21,036 bases of DNA from DATEVL01 sp035281845. GTDB lineage: Bacteria > Chloroflexota > Anaerolineae > Anaerolineales > E44-bin32. The notes under the pieces were generated by a model that saw only the letters and a list, made by a program, of their open reading frames with translations, was not told the DNA's origin and did not search any database. Both the position numbers and the translations under genes were made by a program. Shown piece after piece: positions 6,584 to 13,533 of this stretch. The stretch covers positions 1 to 21,036 of the forward strand of contig DATEVL010000105.1 in the NCBI GenBank assembly GCA_035281845.1, written 5' to 3'. Every line of letters starts with the position of its first letter. Positions within the stretch are counted from its first letter, which is position 1.

Positions 6584-6844
6584 ATGTGGTCGTTTTTCGA
6601 CCGGCTGGTGAACGTGGCGCTGCCCCGCACCCGCGACTTCCGCGGCGTCTCGGCCCACAGCTTCGACGGCCGGGGCAACTACACGATGGGGATCCGGGAA
6701 CAGCTGATCTTCCCGGAAATCGTCTACGACAAGATCGACAAGATCCGCGGCTTCGAAGTGACGCTGGTCACGGACGCCCCCGACGACGAACAGGGGCGTC
6801 GGCTGCTGCAGCTGCTGGGCGTGCCGTTCCGGAGAGGCGAATAG
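6584..6844 (+). CDS. rplE: 50S ribosomal protein L5, C-terminal part (same frame, after the TAG)
   Basis: 86 codons from ATG 6584, in the same frame as the upstream part: MWSFFDRLVNVALPRTRDFR, then GVSAHSFDGRGNYTMGIREQ, LIFPEIVYDKIDKIRGFEV and the normal ending LLGVPFRRGE. All expected C-terminal L5 blocks are intact, which argues against an old pseudogene. The ATG lies 4 nt after the TAG, so reinitiation is conceivable, but there is no Shine-Dalgarno. A 5-bp hairpin, GGTCG-TTTTT-CGACC (6588-6602), starts 7 nt behind the TAG. The stop is 1 nt before rpsN. Confidence 0.88.
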   Translation: MWSFFDRLVNVALPRTRDFRGVSAHSFDGRGNYTMGIREQLIFPEIVYDKIDKIRGFEVTLVTDAPDDEQGRRLLQLLGVPFRRGE

Positions 6845-6845
6845 T

Positions 6846-7028
6846 ATGGCGAAGAAATCGATCATCATTCGGGAAACCCGGCGCCGGTACAAGAACCAGG
6901 TGCGCAATCGCTGCCGGATCTGCGGCCGGCCGCGCGGGTATATCCGGCGTTTCGCCATGTGCCGCATCTGCTTCCGCGAGCAGGCCCTGGAGGGCAAGAT
7001 CCCGGGCGTGGTGAAGGCCAGTTGGTGA
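6846..7028 (+). CDS. rpsN: 30S ribosomal protein S14, zinc (type Z) form
   Basis: Small head protein of 60 aa, the short zinc-binding type. Four cysteines form the site: C23-x2-C26 (CRICGRPRG) and C39-x2-C42 (MCRICFRE). The C-terminus GKIPGVVKASW is the family end. The ATG comes 1 nt after the rplE stop, so its translation probably depends on ribosomes finishing the second half of rplE. The zinc-free long S14 is not in this window. Confidence 0.97.
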   Translation: MAKKSIIIRETRRRYKNQVRNRCRICGRPRGYIRRFAMCRICFREQALEGKIPGVVKASW

Positions 7029-7047
7029 CGGGCGAGGGAGAGACAGG

Positions 7048-7461
7048 ATGAGCCTTACCGATCCGATTGCCGATATGTTGACTCGTATACGCAACGGGCT
7101 GCTGGCCGGTCACACCGTCATCGCCCTTCCCTCGTCGAAGATCAAAGTGGCCATCGCCGGGATTCTCCAGGAGGAAGGCTACATTGAAAGCTACGAGGTG
7201 GCGCCTCAGGAGGGGAAGCCCCAGCCGGTGTTGCGGCTCCATCTCAAGTACGTTGGAGAGCGGCGGGAGCGCCGGCCGGTGATCAGCGGGTTGAAGCGTG
7301 TCAGCCGACCCGGCCGACGCGTCTACACCGGCAAACGCGAGATCCCTTGGGTGCGCTCGGGAATCGGCGTGGCGATCCTCTCGACTCCCAAAGGCGTGAT
7401 GAGCGGCTCGCGCGCCCGCCAACTCGGCGTCGGCGGCGAAGTTCTGTGTCAGATTTGGTGA
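7048..7461 (+). CDS. rpsH: 30S ribosomal protein S8
   Basis: Binds the central domain of 16S rRNA; in E. coli also the spc operon repressor. 137 aa. DPIADMLTRIRNG at the start, LPSSKIKVAIAGILQEEGYI, RRVYTGKREIPWVRSGIGVA and ILSTPKGVMS near the end match the family throughout. A purine-rich GGGAGAGACAGG precedes the ATG. Confidence 0.97.
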   Translation: MSLTDPIADMLTRIRNGLLAGHTVIALPSSKIKVAIAGILQEEGYIESYEVAPQEGKPQPVLRLHLKYVGERRERRPVISGLKRVSRPGRRVYTGKREIPWVRSGIGVAILSTPKGVMSGSRARQLGVGGEVLCQIW

Positions 7462-7473
7462 TGGGAGGCTGAG

Positions 7474-8019
7474 GTGTCGCGCATCGGTCGAATGCCGGTC
7501 GAACTGCCCGACGGCGTGGAGGTGAAAGTCGTCGGGCGCCACGTGAAGGTGCGTGGACCCAAGGGCGAGCTGGCCCGCAGCTTTCATCCCGACATGAGGA
7601 TCGCCGTCGCCGGGAAGGCGGTTCGGGTCGAACGGCCGTCGGATGAGCCCCGGGCGCGTGCCTTGCACGGATTGACGCGGGCCTTGTTGAACAACATGGT
7701 GCTTGGCGTCAGCCGAGGCTTCAGCCGCGAGCTCCAGGTGGAAGGCGTCGGTTATCGGCCGGAGCTGGAAGGAAAGGACTTGGTCCTGTATGTCGGCTTC
7801 TCCCATCCGGTGAGGGTTCCACCCCCGGCGGGAATTGCCTTCGACGTGGATACCAAGGCGCGCCAGATTCGAGTGACCGGGAGCGACAAGGAACTCGTCG
7901 GCCAGGTCGCCGCCGACATTCGCAAGGTGCGCCCGCCCGAACCCTACAAGGGCAAGGGCATCCGTTATGTCGGCGAGCATGTTCGCCATAAGGCCGGCAA
8001 GGCCGGCAAGGTGACCTAG
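7474..8019 (+). CDS. rplF: 50S ribosomal protein L6
   Basis: Located near the factor-binding site and sarcin-ricin loop. 181 aa. GTG start at 7474, decided by GGGAGG at 7463-7468 and the family N-terminus MSRIGRMPVELPDGVEV. The duplicated L6 fold is seen in GPKGELARSF and VEGVGYRPELEGKDLVL; the end KGKGIRYVGEHVRHKAGKAG contains the conserved C-terminal signature. One nt separates it from rplR. Confidence 0.97.
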   Translation: MSRIGRMPVELPDGVEVKVVGRHVKVRGPKGELARSFHPDMRIAVAGKAVRVERPSDEPRARALHGLTRALLNNMVLGVSRGFSRELQVEGVGYRPELEGKDLVLYVGFSHPVRVPPPAGIAFDVDTKARQIRVTGSDKELVGQVAADIRKVRPPEPYKGKGIRYVGEHVRHKAGKAGKVT

Positions 8020-8020
8020 C

Positions 8021-8386
8021 ATGGGACATCACACCCGCAGAGAGGCCCGCGCCCGGCGCCAGTCACGCGTGCGCCAGAAAGTCGCCGGGACGGCCGAGCG
8101 ACCGCGGCTGAATGTCTTCCGCAGCATCTCGCAGATGTACGCTCAGCTGATCGACGATGGCGCCGGCCGCACGATGGTCGCCGCCTCGACTCTCGAGGCT
8201 GAGGTCAAGACCCACGCCGATGGCCTCAACAAGACCGAGCAGGCCAAACTGGTCGGGACCCTGGTCGCCGAACGGGCCCGGGCTAAAGGGATTCAGCAAG
8301 TGATCTTCGATCGAGGCGGCTATCGCTACCACGGACGCGTGCGCGCCCTGGCCGAAGCCGCCCGCAAGGCAGGGCTCGAGTTCTGA
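8021..8386 (+). CDS. rplR: 50S ribosomal protein L18
   Basis: 5S rRNA-binding protein that works with L5. 121 aa. A basic N-terminus (HTRREARARRQSRVRQKV) leads into AERPRLNVFRSISQMYAQLI, and the end FDRGGYRYHGRVRALAEAAR then KAGLEF is diagnostic. The following gap to rpsE (74 nt) is among the longer ones in the spc block and contains a hairpin. Confidence 0.97.
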   Translation: MGHHTRREARARRQSRVRQKVAGTAERPRLNVFRSISQMYAQLIDDGAGRTMVAASTLEAEVKTHADGLNKTEQAKLVGTLVAERARAKGIQQVIFDRGGYRYHGRVRALAEAARKAGLEF

Positions 8387-8402
8387 GCGGCAAGCCATCC
8401 AG

Positions 8403-8428
8403 CCGTCCAGGTCCTTAGCCTGGAGCGG
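8403..8428 (+). promoter_or_regulatory. Hairpin in the rplR–rpsE gap
   Basis: TCCAGG (8406-8411) pairs with CCTGGA (8419-8424) around a 7-nt loop; CCG (8403-8405) and CGG (8426-8428) extend the stem past one bulged G. No T-tract follows. Possible mRNA stability or translational element; function unknown. Confidence 0.3.
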
Positions 8429-8460
8429 CGGGACGATGGCGCCGTCGAGAGAGGGAGTCT

Positions 8461-8997
8461 GTGAGACGAAATCCACGTGATCGTTCGGAAGAACGCGACG
8501 AGTTCGATGAGCGCGTGATCGACATCGCCCGGGTGGCCAAGGTTGTCAAGGGCGGACGGCGCTTCTCTTTCCGGGTAACCGTTGTCGTCGGCGACAATCG
8601 GGGCAAGGTCGGATTGGGCGTCGGCAAGGCGCGCGGGGTGCCCGAGGCGATTCACAAGGCCTCCGATCGAGCACGACGCGCCATGGACCGCGTCCCGCTA
8701 GCGGGGACGACGATCCCCCACGAGGTCATCTCGAAGCACGGCGGGGCGCGGGTGTTGCTCAAGCCCGCCTCCCCCGGCACCGGGGTGATCGCCGGCGGCG
8801 CCGTCCGCGCCGTCCTCGAGGCGGCCGGCGTGCGCGACATCTTGACCAAGTCGCTGGGCAGTGCCAACGTGCTCAATGTCGCGACGGCCACGCTGGACGC
8901 CCTGCAGTCGCTCAAGCGGGTCGAGGACGAGGCCGCCCAACGCGGCAAGCCGGCCGAGGCCTTGCGACCCTTCTGGGAGCGGCGCCGTCATGGCTGA
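8461..8997 (+). CDS. rpsE: 30S ribosomal protein S5
   Basis: Decoding-fidelity protein at the mRNA entry site. 178 aa from GTG 8461, preceded by GAGAGAGGGAG. The N-terminal double-stranded-RNA-binding-like domain shows VAKVVKGGRRFSFRVTVVVG and GVGKARGVPEAIHKA; the C-terminal part shows PASPGTGVIAGGAVRAVLEA and KSLGSANVLNVATAT. It overlaps rpmD by 8 nt. Confidence 0.97.
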   Translation: MRRNPRDRSEERDEFDERVIDIARVAKVVKGGRRFSFRVTVVVGDNRGKVGLGVGKARGVPEAIHKASDRARRAMDRVPLAGTTIPHEVISKHGGARVLLKPASPGTGVIAGGAVRAVLEAAGVRDILTKSLGSANVLNVATATLDALQSLKRVEDEAAQRGKPAEALRPFWERRRHG

Positions 8998-9181
8998 GAC
9001 CAAGGCCAAGCTGCTGCGGATCACGCTGGTGCGCAGCCCGATCGGGTACAGCCTCCGTCAGAAGCGGACCGTCCGAGCGCTCGGCCTTCGCCGTATGCAT
9101 CAGACCGTGCAGAAGTCGGACTCGCCGGCGTTGCGAGGGATGCTGTCCAGCGTGCGGCACCTGCTGCGCGTTGAGGAGTAG
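8990..9181 (+). CDS. rpmD: 50S ribosomal protein L30
   Basis: 63 aa from ATG 8990, chosen because LLRITLVRSPIGYSLRQKRT aligns with the family start; longer upstream frames lie inside rpsE. The remainder, VRALGLRRMHQTVQKSDSPA then LRGMLSSVRHLLRVEE, is complete. L30 is a small, often nonessential 50S protein. The start lies inside the last codons of rpsE and the stop is 3 nt before rplO. Confidence 0.96.
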   Translation: MAETKAKLLRITLVRSPIGYSLRQKRTVRALGLRRMHQTVQKSDSPALRGMLSSVRHLLRVEE

Positions 9182-9184
9182 GTC

Positions 9185-9634
9185 ATGAAGCTCCACGATC
9201 TCAAACCCCGCCACGGCTCCGTCCGACGTCGCAAACGGGTCGGCCACGGCATCGCCGCCGGGCAGGGCAAGACGGCCGGCCGCGGGACCAAAGGCGAGGG
9301 CGCCCGCGCCGGGACGGGAGGCAAGATCTTCCGCCAGGGCGGCAATGTGCCCTTCTTCCGCCGACTCCCTTTCAAACGCGGTTTCACCAATATCCGCCGC
9401 GTGCAGTGGAACGAAGTGAATGTTGGACGCCTGGGTGGCTTCCAACCGGAGAGCGATATCACTCCGGACGCGCTGGGTCAGGCCGGACTTCTCCGCGACC
9501 CGGCGCTGCCCGTCGTGCTGTTGGCCCACGGCGATATCTCGGTGCCCTTGCGGGTGAAGGTCCATCGCATCAGCCGGGCGGCGCGCGCCAAGATCGAGGC
9601 CGCCGGCGGCTCGGTGGAGGTATTGGCGCGATGA
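9185..9634 (+). CDS. rplO: 50S ribosomal protein L15
   Basis: Late-assembly protein that spans 23S rRNA domains. 149 aa. The glycine-rich extended arm is seen as RVGHGIAAGQGKTAGRGTKG followed by GARAGTGGK, then GNVPFFRRLPFKRGFTN; the C-terminal signature is VKVHRISRAARAKIEAAGGS. Contiguous with rpmD and 31 nt upstream of secY. Confidence 0.97.
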   Translation: MKLHDLKPRHGSVRRRKRVGHGIAAGQGKTAGRGTKGEGARAGTGGKIFRQGGNVPFFRRLPFKRGFTNIRRVQWNEVNVGRLGGFQPESDITPDALGQAGLLRDPALPVVLLAHGDISVPLRVKVHRISRAARAKIEAAGGSVEVLAR

Positions 9635-9665
9635 CCCAGAGGTCGGCCCGGAACGGAAGGGCGAT

Positions 9666-10991
9666 ATGAGGCGGTCCCCCTGGCGGTTCCTTTGGATCTC
9701 GCCGGACATTCGCAACCGCCTGCTGTTCACGGGGCTGATCCTCGTGATCTACCGCTTCGCGGCCCACGTTCCCGTCCCGAACGTCGATCGGGGCGCGCTC
9801 GCCGGGCTGTTCGGGCAGAACCCGCTGTTCAATCTGCTCGATCTGCTTTCGGGTGGGACGGTTTCGAATTTCTCCATTCTGGCGATGGGGGTCTACCCGT
9901 ACATCACCGCCCAGATCATCCTGCAGCTTCTGGTGCCGATCATCCCGTCGCTGCAGCGGATGAGCGAGGAGGACCCGCGGCAGGCGCGCAAGTGGATGGA
10001 ACGCTGGACCTTCATCCTGGCCGTGCCGATGGCGGCGCTCAACGCCGTCGGGCAGATCCAGCTCTTTCAGCAGTTCGCCCCGCCGGGGACGTCGATCCTG
10101 ATCAATGCGTTCGGCACCAACGTGTCGACGCTGACGATGATCATCACTATGACCGCCGGCACGATGTTCGCCATCTGGCTCGGCAACTTGATCTCGGAAA
10201 ACGGCCTGCGCAATCAGGGCCTGTCGATCATCATTTTCTCCGGGATCGTCGCTCGCATGCCGGCCAATTTCGCCAGCATCCTGGCCGACGAACAGTCTCG
10301 CCTGGCGCTGCTGGTCGTCCTGATCGTGGTCACCCTGGGCACGATCGTGGCCATCGTCTTCGTCCAGGAGGGTCGGCGCAATGTGCCGGTGATGTATCCT
10401 GGCCGACGCATGGGCAATCGGATGTCGATGCCGGTCAAGGGGACGTTGCCGCTAATGGTCAACATGGCCGGCATGATCCCGCTCATTTTCGCCCAAACGT
10501 TGATTACCTTGCCGGCCCTGCTGGCGCAGTTCTTCGTCAATGCCCAATCGTCGGTGCTGCAGAACCTCGCCTTGGGGATGCAGGCTACCTTCGGCGGCGG
10601 TTCGAACGCCTACTGGCTGCTGTATTTCGTGCTCGTCGTCGGCTTCACCTTCTTCTATACCGATGTGCTCTTCCAGCAGCAGAACTACGGAGAGAATTTG
10701 AAACGGGCCGGCGCTCAGATCCCGGGCGTCACGCGCGGCGCCGCAACGCAGAAGTACCTGACTCGCGTGCTGCGACGGATCACGCTGCCCGGGGCGTTCT
10801 TCCTCGGGTTCATCGCCATTCTGCCGTTTCTGCTGACGTTGGTTCTCCAGACCGGCGGATCGAATCCGGGTTTGCTGGCCACTTCGTCGGCCGGGTTGTT
10901 GATCGTGGTCGGGGTCGTGCGCGATGTTTACCGTTCGATTGAGGCCGAGCTCAAGTTGCGCGGGTATGACTCGGCGGTGCTTGTTCGCTAA
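9666..10991 (+). CDS. secY: Protein translocase subunit SecY
   Basis: Central channel of the SecYEG translocon in the inner membrane. 441 aa with about ten hydrophobic segments. Recognisable blocks are FRFLWISPDIR-type entry (WRFLWISPDIRNRLLFTGLI), AMGVYPYITAQIILQLLVPI, the NGLRNQGLSIIIFSGI region, MNPVKGTLPLM-like MSMPVKGTLPLMVNMAGMIP, and the cytoplasmic C5 loop/TM10 end IEAELKLRGYDSAVLVR. GGAAGG precedes the ATG. It is followed at 8 nt by adk, the classic secY-adk-map order. Confidence 0.98.
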   Translation: MRRSPWRFLWISPDIRNRLLFTGLILVIYRFAAHVPVPNVDRGALAGLFGQNPLFNLLDLLSGGTVSNFSILAMGVYPYITAQIILQLLVPIIPSLQRMSEEDPRQARKWMERWTFILAVPMAALNAVGQIQLFQQFAPPGTSILINAFGTNVSTLTMIITMTAGTMFAIWLGNLISENGLRNQGLSIIIFSGIVARMPANFASILADEQSRLALLVVLIVVTLGTIVAIVFVQEGRRNVPVMYPGRRMGNRMSMPVKGTLPLMVNMAGMIPLIFAQTLITLPALLAQFFVNAQSSVLQNLALGMQATFGGGSNAYWLLYFVLVVGFTFFYTDVLFQQQNYGENLKRAGAQIPGVTRGAATQKYLTRVLRRITLPGAFFLGFIAILPFLLTLVLQTGGSNPGLLATSSAGLLIVVGVVRDVYRSIEAELKLRGYDSAVLVR

Positions 10992-10999
10992 GGCGAGGT

Positions 11000-11662
11000 G
11001 TGGCGCTCTTCGTGATCCTGCTCGGCCCACCCGGTGCGGGCAAGGGCACCCAGGCCAAGCGTCTGACTGAGACGCTCGGGATTCCCCAGATTTCGAGCGG
11101 CGACCTGTTCCGCCAGCACGTGCAGGCCGCCTCCGAGCTGGGCCAGTTGGCCAAGACGTATCTCGACAAGGGGATGTTGGTGCCGGACGACGTGACGATC
11201 GGAATGGTGGGGGAACGGCTGTCGCGAGCCGACTGCGCCCAGGGCGCTTTGCTCGATGGATTCCCGCGCACCGTCGCTCAGTCGGATGGATTGGATGCGC
11301 AGCTGGCCGCGCGAGGCGCCGCCGTCAACCTGGTGGTCAAAGTACGCGTTCGGCGCGAAGTTCTGGTGCGGCGGCTCTCGGGCCGCCGAATGTGCCGCCA
11401 GGCGGGACACATTTATCACATCGAGTACCATCCGCCGGCGCGACCGGAGGTGTGCGACATCGACGGCTCGCCGCTTGTGCAGCGTGATGACGACCGGGAG
11501 GGCACGGTCGAAAAGCGGATCCAGGTCTATCTCGACCAGACGGCGCCGCTCGAGGCCCACTACCGCGACCGGGGCTTGCTGTTCGAGGTCGATGGCGAAC
11601 GCCCGGTCGCCGAAGTGACCGAGGCGCTGCTCCAGGAGATCGCTCGAAGGACACCGGCATGA
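11000..11662 (+). CDS. adk: Adenylate kinase (long LID form)
   Basis: Catalyses ATP + AMP to 2 ADP. 220 aa from GTG 11000; the P-loop GPPGAGKGTQ is at residues 9-18 and DGFPRT at 86-91. The LID domain is the long type but its metal site looks incomplete: C132, A135, C152, D155, where related enzymes have Cys-x2-Cys and Cys-x2-Cys/Asp. Nucleotide-binding QRDDD follows at 161-165. The TGA overlaps the ATG of map (ATGA). Confidence 0.97.
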   Translation: MALFVILLGPPGAGKGTQAKRLTETLGIPQISSGDLFRQHVQAASELGQLAKTYLDKGMLVPDDVTIGMVGERLSRADCAQGALLDGFPRTVAQSDGLDAQLAARGAAVNLVVKVRVRREVLVRRLSGRRMCRQAGHIYHIEYHPPARPEVCDIDGSPLVQRDDDREGTVEKRIQVYLDQTAPLEAHYRDRGLLFEVDGERPVAEVTEALLQEIARRTPA

Positions 11663-12525
11663 CGTGGCGGCGTGGCATCGAAATCAAGAACGCAGCCGAG
11701 CTGGAGCGCATGCGCCAGGCGGGCCGGGTTAACGCCGAAGCACTGCTGGCAGCGGTGGCCGTGGTCCGGCCGGGCGTGACGACCTCCGAGATCGACCAGG
11801 CGGCAGCCGAGATTCTGCGCCGGCATGGTGCGACGCCGGCTTTCCTGGGCTACCCCGGACCGACGCCGTACCCGGCCGTCACGACCGTCAGCGTCAACGA
11901 AGAGCTCGTCCACGGGATCCCGGGCCGCCGGCGGCTAAAGGAAGGCGACATCGTCAGCATCGACTGTGGGGCGATCGTCGAAGGCTTTGTCGGCGACTCG
12001 GCCGTCACCGTGCCCGTGGGAGAGATCCCGCCCGAGGCCTGGCGCCTGCTCGAGGCGACTTTGGCGGGGCTGTGGGCCGGTGTCGGCGAGATGAAGGTCG
12101 GGCGGCGCACCGGCGACGTTTCCGCCGCCATTCAACAGGCGGTCGAGGGCCGCGGCTTCAACGTGACGAAGGACTACACCGGTCATGGGGTGGGGCGGGC
12201 GATGCACGAAGATCCCCAGGTTCCCAATTATGGTGTCGCCGGCAAGGGGCTGCTACTCCGTCCCGGGATGACCATCGCGCTGGAACCGATGGTGTTGGCC
12301 GGAGGGTCGGAAACGAGGGTGTTGGACGACGGCTGGACGGTCGTCTCGCGCGATGGGCGACGGACCGCCCATTTCGAACATAGCGTGGCGGTGACAGCCG
12401 GCGGCCCGGTGATGCTGACGACCCTCGAAGATCCGCGTCTGGACGGACCACGGGCATCTTGGTATAATAACTTCTTTGCTGGCCGGCCCAGCTTGGCCGA
12501 AGCCCAGGGAGTTTTGACGTCATGA
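11659..12525 (+). CDS. map: Methionine aminopeptidase, type I
   Basis: Removes the initiator Met from new proteins. 288 aa, longer than the usual 250 or so. The five metal ligands of the family are present: D102 (SIDCG), D113 (GDSAV), H176 (TGHGVG), E209 (ALEPM) and E240 (FEHSVAV); H85 (VHGIP) is also conserved. After TAGGPVMLT, about 33 residues form an unrelated tail (SWYNNFFAGRPSLAEAQGVL) that overlaps a promoter. In many bacteria infA follows here; this gene instead runs directly into rpmJ with an ATGA overlap. Confidence 0.96.
   Translation: MTWRRGIEIKNAAELERMRQAGRVNAEALLAAVAVVRPGVTTSEIDQAAAEILRRHGATPAFLGYPGPTPYPAVTTVSVNEELVHGIPGRRRLKEGDIVSIDCGAIVEGFVGDSAVTVPVGEIPPEAWRLLEATLAGLWAGVGEMKVGRRTGDVSAAIQQAVEGRGFNVTKDYTGHGVGRAMHEDPQVPNYGVAGKGLLLRPGMTIALEPMVLAGGSETRVLDDGWTVVSRDGRRTAHFEHSVAVTAGGPVMLTTLEDPRLDGPRASWYNNFFAGRPSLAEAQGVLTS
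12440..12468 (+). promoter_or_regulatory. Sigma-70-type promoter inside the end of map, for rpmJ-rpsM-rpsK-rpsD-rpoA-rplQ
   Basis: A perfect -10 box TATAAT (12463-12468) stands 17 bp behind TGGACG (12440-12445), a 4/6 match to TTGACA. The area is visibly AT-richer than its surroundings and lies in the non-conserved tail of map, codons Tyr269-Asn270 making up the -10. Predicted transcription start is near 12475, about 47 nt before the rpmJ ATG. It would give the alpha operon its own transcription. Confidence 0.65.
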
Positions 12526-12635
12526 AGGTCTCGTCTTCCATCCGCAAGCGCTGCCCGAAATGCAAGATCGTGCGGCGGAATCGTCGTGTGTACGTGATCT
12601 GCGACAACCCGCGGCACAAGCAGCGACAGGGATAA
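12522..12635 (+). CDS. rpmJ: 50S ribosomal protein L36 (zinc form)
   Basis: 37-residue zinc protein of the large subunit: MKVSSSIRKRCPKCKIVRRN followed by RRVYVICDNPRHKQRQG. The metal ligands C11, C14, C27 and H32 are all present, so this is the zinc-binding version. The ATG overlaps the map stop (ATGA), and AGGGAG (12506-12511) is the ribosome binding site. It is too short for many ORF cutoffs and easily missed. Confidence 0.97.
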   Translation: MKVSSSIRKRCPKCKIVRRNRRVYVICDNPRHKQRQG

Positions 12636-12639
12636 CAGC

Positions 12640-13026
12640 ATGGCCAGAATCGAAGGCGTCGATTTGCCGCGGGAAAAGCGGGTGGAGATCGGGCTGACCT
12701 ACCTGTATGGAATCGGCCGGACCAGGGCGCTCGAGTCCCTGGCCGCCGCCGGCGTCAGCCCCGACACTCGGGTGCGCGACCTGACCGAGGACGAAATCAC
12801 CCGGCTGCGCGACCACATTCAAAAGTACACCGTTGAAGGTGAGCTGCGACGGGAAGTGCAGCTGAGCATCAAACGGCTGGTCGATATCGGCTCCTATCGT
12901 GGATTGCGCCACCGCCGCAACCTGCCGGTGCGCGGTCAACGGACAAAGACAAATGCCAGGACCCGCAAGGGGCCCAAGAAGACCGTCGCCGGGCGCGGCC
13001 GCCGGCGTGGGGCGAAGAAGAAGTAA
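12640..13026 (+). CDS. rpsM: 30S ribosomal protein S13
   Basis: Head protein that contacts P-site tRNA and bridges to L5. 128 aa. MARIEGVDLPREKRVEIGLT opens the sequence, YLYGIGRTRALE is the helix-two-turn-helix motif, and RGLRHRRNLPVRGQRTKTNA with the lysine/arginine-rich tail closes it. It follows rpmJ after 4 nt. A 48-nt gap to rpsK contains only its Shine-Dalgarno. Confidence 0.98.
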   Translation: MARIEGVDLPREKRVEIGLTYLYGIGRTRALESLAAAGVSPDTRVRDLTEDEITRLRDHIQKYTVEGELRREVQLSIKRLVDIGSYRGLRHRRNLPVRGQRTKTNARTRKGPKKTVAGRGRRRGAKKK

Positions 13027-13074
13027 CGGCTGGGTCCTCCTGGGGATCCGGATCACGCGGGAAGGCGGAGACGA

Positions 13075-13476
13075 ATGGTACGAAAGACGAAGGCGACTCG
13101 CCGGGCGGGCAAGACCAAGGCCCGCCGCACCCTGGCCCATGGGCGGGTGCATATTCACGCCACCTTCAACAACACGATCGTGACGATCACGGATACCCAG
13201 GGCAATGCGTTACTTTCGGGCTCGGCTGGGCGCGCCGGATTCAAAGGCTCGCGGAAGAGTACCCCTTTTGCCGCCCGGATGGCGGCGCAGGAGACGATGT
13301 CCGCCGCAGCCGACCTGGGGCTTCAGGAGGTGGACATCTTGGTCAAGGGCCCGGGCCCGGGGCGCGAGGCGGCCATTCGAGCCGTTCAGGCCTCGGGAGT
13401 CCGAGTGCGCCTGATCAGTGATGTCACGCCGATCCCGCACAACGGCTGCCGGCCCCCGAAGAAGCGCAGGATGTGA
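13075..13476 (+). CDS. rpsK: 30S ribosomal protein S11
   Basis: Platform protein of the 30S subunit. 133 aa. Diagnostic blocks: RVHIHATFNNTIVTITDTQG, GFKGSRKSTPFAAR, VKGPGPGREAAIRAVQASGV, and the end DVTPIPHNGCRPPKKRRM. AGGCGGAG precedes the ATG. The basic N-terminal extension is of ordinary length. Confidence 0.98.
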   Translation: MVRKTKATRRAGKTKARRTLAHGRVHIHATFNNTIVTITDTQGNALLSGSAGRAGFKGSRKSTPFAARMAAQETMSAAADLGLQEVDILVKGPGPGREAAIRAVQASGVRVRLISDVTPIPHNGCRPPKKRRM

Positions 13477-13484
13477 TCGAGGAA

Positions 13485-13515
13485 GCTTCCCGCGAACTTC
13501 AAGCTCGCGGGAAGC
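13485..13515 (+). promoter_or_regulatory. 11-bp perfect hairpin between rpsK and rpsD
   Basis: GCTTCCCGCGA (13485-13495) pairs without mismatch with TCGCGGGAAGC (13505-13515) around a 9-nt loop. It is followed by CAAGAAGATAAAGG, which contains the rpsD ribosome binding site, and has no T-tract on either strand, so it is not an intrinsic terminator. S4 is an autogenous regulator in E. coli and B. subtilis, so an S4-responsive or RNA-processing element is a reasonable guess. Confidence 0.55.
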
Positions 13516-13533
13516 CAAGAAGATAAAGGACTT

